Translations under genes and position numbers: made by a program | The notes under the pieces: model-generated | What the model was told of the DNA's origin: nothing | The model's database searches: none | What the model saw: the letters and a program-made list of their open reading frames with translations, nothing else | Origin: Anaerolineales bacterium UBA3071 | Lineage (GTDB): Bacteria > Chloroflexota > Anaerolineae > UBA3071 | Assembly (NCBI GenBank): GCA_002366755.1 | Contig: DFBV01000116.1 | Span: 1-6,375 of the forward strand | DNA length: 6,375 nt | Direction of reading: 5' to 3' | Shown: piece after piece, positions 4,959-6,375 of the stretch | Layout of the letters: each line of letters opens with the position of its first letter | How positions within the stretch are numbered: the stretch's first letter is position 1

Positions 4959-5004
4959 CCCCAACTTGTTGGGGGTGCGACGCAATGAGCCCGAACAAGT
5001 TCGG
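4959..5004. promoter_or_regulatory. Twin dyads upstream of the second ABC exporter (candidate operator pair)
   Basis: Dyad 1 is CCCCAA-cttg-TTGGGG (4959-4974) and dyad 2 is CCGAAC-aa-GTTCGG (4991-5004). The cores AACTTGTT (4963-4970) and AACAAGTT (4994-5001) are exact reverse complements, with centres 31 bp apart, about three helical turns. This would suit a dimeric regulator binding two sites on one DNA face. The two cores could also pair with each other in RNA. No T-run follows either dyad. No regulator gene is in the window, so the operator reading is inference. Confidence 0.4.
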
Positions 5005-5060
5005 CAGTCCGATGTGCCATCCACGCAAAGTCCCAGAGAGCACAGAAGGGAGAAGTAAGT

Positions 5061-5945
5061 ATGAAGCTCGTCATCGAAGGTGCCGGAAAGCTGTACAATG
5101 GTAAGGTCTGGGGATTGCGCGACTTTAGCCTGGAACTCGGCCCAGGCGTGTTGGGCCTGCTGGGGCCGAACGGCGCGGGCAAGTCCACACTGATGACCAT
5201 CCTCGCTACTATCACCAAGGCTACCGAGGGCCAAGTGACGTGGAACGGCGTGGACATCGCCCGGAAGCCGGACGAACTGCGAGACGTGCTGGGCTACCTG
5301 CCGCAGGATTTTGGTGTCTACCCCAACCTCAACGCAGTCGAGTTCCTCGAATACATGGCCGCCGTCAAGGGGCTAGATGGAAAGGCCGCCCGACGGCGCA
5401 TTGACGAACTGCTGCACCTGGTCAACCTGGGCGAAGCGCGCAATCGTCCGCTGGGTGGCTACTCTGGCGGGATGAAACAGCGCGTTGGTATCGCGCAGGC
5501 GCTGCTGAACGATCCGCAACTGCTAATCGTGGACGAGCCGACCGCTGGCCTCGATCCCCAGGCGCGGGTGCGCTTTCGCAATCTGCTCTCTGATCTTTCC
5601 GGCGAGCGGATCGTGATCCTCTCCACGCACATTGTCTCCGACGTGGAAGCCGTCGCCACCGACATCGCGCTGATCAAGCAGGGCTGCCTGGTCAAGCACG
5701 CCCTTCCACAGACGCTGCTGCAGGCGGTGGAGGGGCAGGTGTGGGAGATGGTGGTCCCCAGCGCCGAACTGCCCGCGCTCAAGCAGCGCGCGCTCGTAGG
5801 CGGCACGGCCCGCCGCAGCGACGGCGTTCACGCCCGCGTCGTCTCCCAGAGGCCCCCAGGCGATGGGGCCGAAGCGGTGGAGTCCACGCTCGAAGACGCC
5901 TACCTGTACTTTATAGCTGGGGATGGCAGGGAGGAGGATCTATGA
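5061..5945 (+). CDS. ABC-2-type exporter ATP-binding protein (second system)
   Basis: A 294-residue ATPase, complete at both ends. Motifs are Walker A GPNGAGKST (35-43), Q-loop Q82 in YLPQDFGVYPNL, signature SGGMKQR (135-141), Walker B LLIVDE (154-159), D-loop GLD (163-165) and switch H190. The YLPQDFG and SGGMKQRVGIAQALL segments place it with CcmA-type multidrug or peptide export ATPases, in a different subgroup from the 1602 protein (SGGERQ signature, LAQYPQ Q-loop). About 75 C-terminal residues beyond the core form a more variable tail ending in LEDAYLYF. ATG 5061 follows AAGGGAG (5046-5052) by 8 bp. It overlaps the next gene by 4 bp (ATGA), which marks a coupled ATPase/permease pair. The substrate is unknown. 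Confidence 0.95.
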   Translation: MKLVIEGAGKLYNGKVWGLRDFSLELGPGVLGLLGPNGAGKSTLMTILATITKATEGQVTWNGVDIARKPDELRDVLGYLPQDFGVYPNLNAVEFLEYMAAVKGLDGKAARRRIDELLHLVNLGEARNRPLGGYSGGMKQRVGIAQALLNDPQLLIVDEPTAGLDPQARVRFRNLLSDLSGERIVILSTHIVSDVEAVATDIALIKQGCLVKHALPQTLLQAVEGQVWEMVVPSAELPALKQRALVGGTARRSDGVHARVVSQRPPGDGAEAVESTLEDAYLYFIAGDGREEDL

Positions 5946-6375
5946 AGCGGCTACGGATCCTCGGTCAGCTTATCCGCGCCGATTTTCTGGAGCGCACGCG
6001 GCGCTATAGCTTTCTCATCACCCTGGGCGTCATGCTCTATGTCGGCTACAGCGCCATCCCACCGGCGGAATCGGGGATGTTGACGGTAGACCTGGGCGAC
6101 ATCCGGGGGGTCTATAACTCGGCCTGGATCGGCTGCGTGGTGGCGCTGCTGGGTTCGATGCTGCTCTCGCTCCCCGGCTTCTACCTGGTCAAGAACGGTA
6201 TCTCCCGCGATCGGGAGACCGGCGTGGGCCAGATCATTGCCACGACGCCGCTGCGCAAACCGCTGTACACGCTGGGCAAGACAGTGAGCAATTTTCTCTT
6301 TCTCGCGGTGATCATTGCCGTGTTCGCCTTCGCCGCCGGCGCGATGCAGTTTATCCGCGGCGAGGTACTGCGCCT
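5942..6375 (+). CDS. ABC-2-type exporter permease (second system), 3' end outside window
   Basis: Translation from ATG 5942 gives 144 residues with no stop before the window ends. The N-terminus is basic and amphipathic (MKRLRILGQLIRADFLERTR). A first helix follows (YSFLITLGVMLYVGYSAI), then a polar outside loop containing DLGDIRGVYNSAW, a second helix (IGCVVALLGSMLLSLPGFYLV), and a cytoplasmic loop KNGISRDRETGVGQIIATTPL with RKPLYTLGK. A third helix begins at VSNFLFLAVIIAVFAF. The RDRETG..QI.ATTPLRKPLY.LGK loop corresponds to the conserved charged loop of ABC-2 permeases, here in a form typical of long exporters that often exceed 400 residues. GGAGG (5931-5935) precedes the start, which overlaps the ATPase stop as ATGA. 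The permease would pair with the 5061 ATPase. Confidence 0.9.
   Translation, partial: MKRLRILGQLIRADFLERTRRYSFLITLGVMLYVGYSAIPPAESGMLTVDLGDIRGVYNSAWIGCVVALLGSMLLSLPGFYLVKNGISRDRETGVGQIIATTPLRKPLYTLGKTVSNFLFLAVIIAVFAFAAGAMQFIRGEVLR

Noticed and set aside
4742..5257. Minus-strand open frame (171 codons) across the 4304 gene end, the spacer and the second ATPase start
   Set aside because: It overlaps two well-supported + strand genes, has no recognisable domain or ribosome site, and would run through the dyads.
1..6375. CRISPR array, tRNA, rRNA, insertion sequence or transposase
   Set aside because: No regularly spaced repeats, cloverleaf sequences, rRNA signatures or transposase-like frames were seen on either strand.

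Overview
The window looks like bacterial chromosome of moderately high GC, with compact, same-strand genes, good Shine-Dalgarno sites and many membrane proteins. Every gene I can support is on the + strand. The gene mix (UPF0316/DUF2179 protein, HemG-like flavodoxin, two ABC-2-type exporters and several small orphan membrane proteins) reminds me of Chloroflexota (Anaerolineae-like) genomes. That placement is a low-confidence impression, because no rRNA or other marker gene is present.

Layout. Positions 1-500 carry the tail of a UPF0316 (DUF5698 + DUF2179) membrane protein whose reading frame is broken or split at about 255-264. Positions 580-1448 hold a tightly spaced pair: a 120-residue four-helix membrane protein and a HemG-like flavodoxin-fold protein. 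The stretch 1449-1545 is structured: an inverted repeat, a 24-bp imperfect tandem repeat, a Rho-independent terminator and a weak candidate promoter. Positions 1602-3372 encode a complete ABC-2-type exporter, an ATPase with a C-terminal extension overlapping its permease by 8 bp. Positions 3373-3513 are a non-coding leader containing a hairpin.

Positions 3514-4102 encode two small unrecognised membrane proteins in a two-gene unit. The stop codon of the second lies inside an element that resembles a decayed integron attC site (about 4097-4168). A second copy of the 3383-3419 hairpin-type element (shared 10-mers AGTTTCCGGA and GAGAAACTCT) sits directly upstream of a 201-residue multi-helix membrane protein at 4304-4909. 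A 151-bp spacer with two related dyads 31 bp apart then leads into a second ABC-2-type system: an ATPase (5061-5945) and a permease that overlaps it by 4 bp and runs off the window end.

Taken together, 1602 to the end is a membrane-transport neighbourhood: two different ATPase/permease pairs with small membrane proteins between them. Substrates cannot be read from the sequence. No rRNA, tRNA, CRISPR array, transposase or transcription factor gene was seen. The most interesting signals are non-coding: the attC-like element, the repeated AGTTTCCGGA...GAGAAACTCT element, the twin dyads, and the frame break in the UPF0316 gene.
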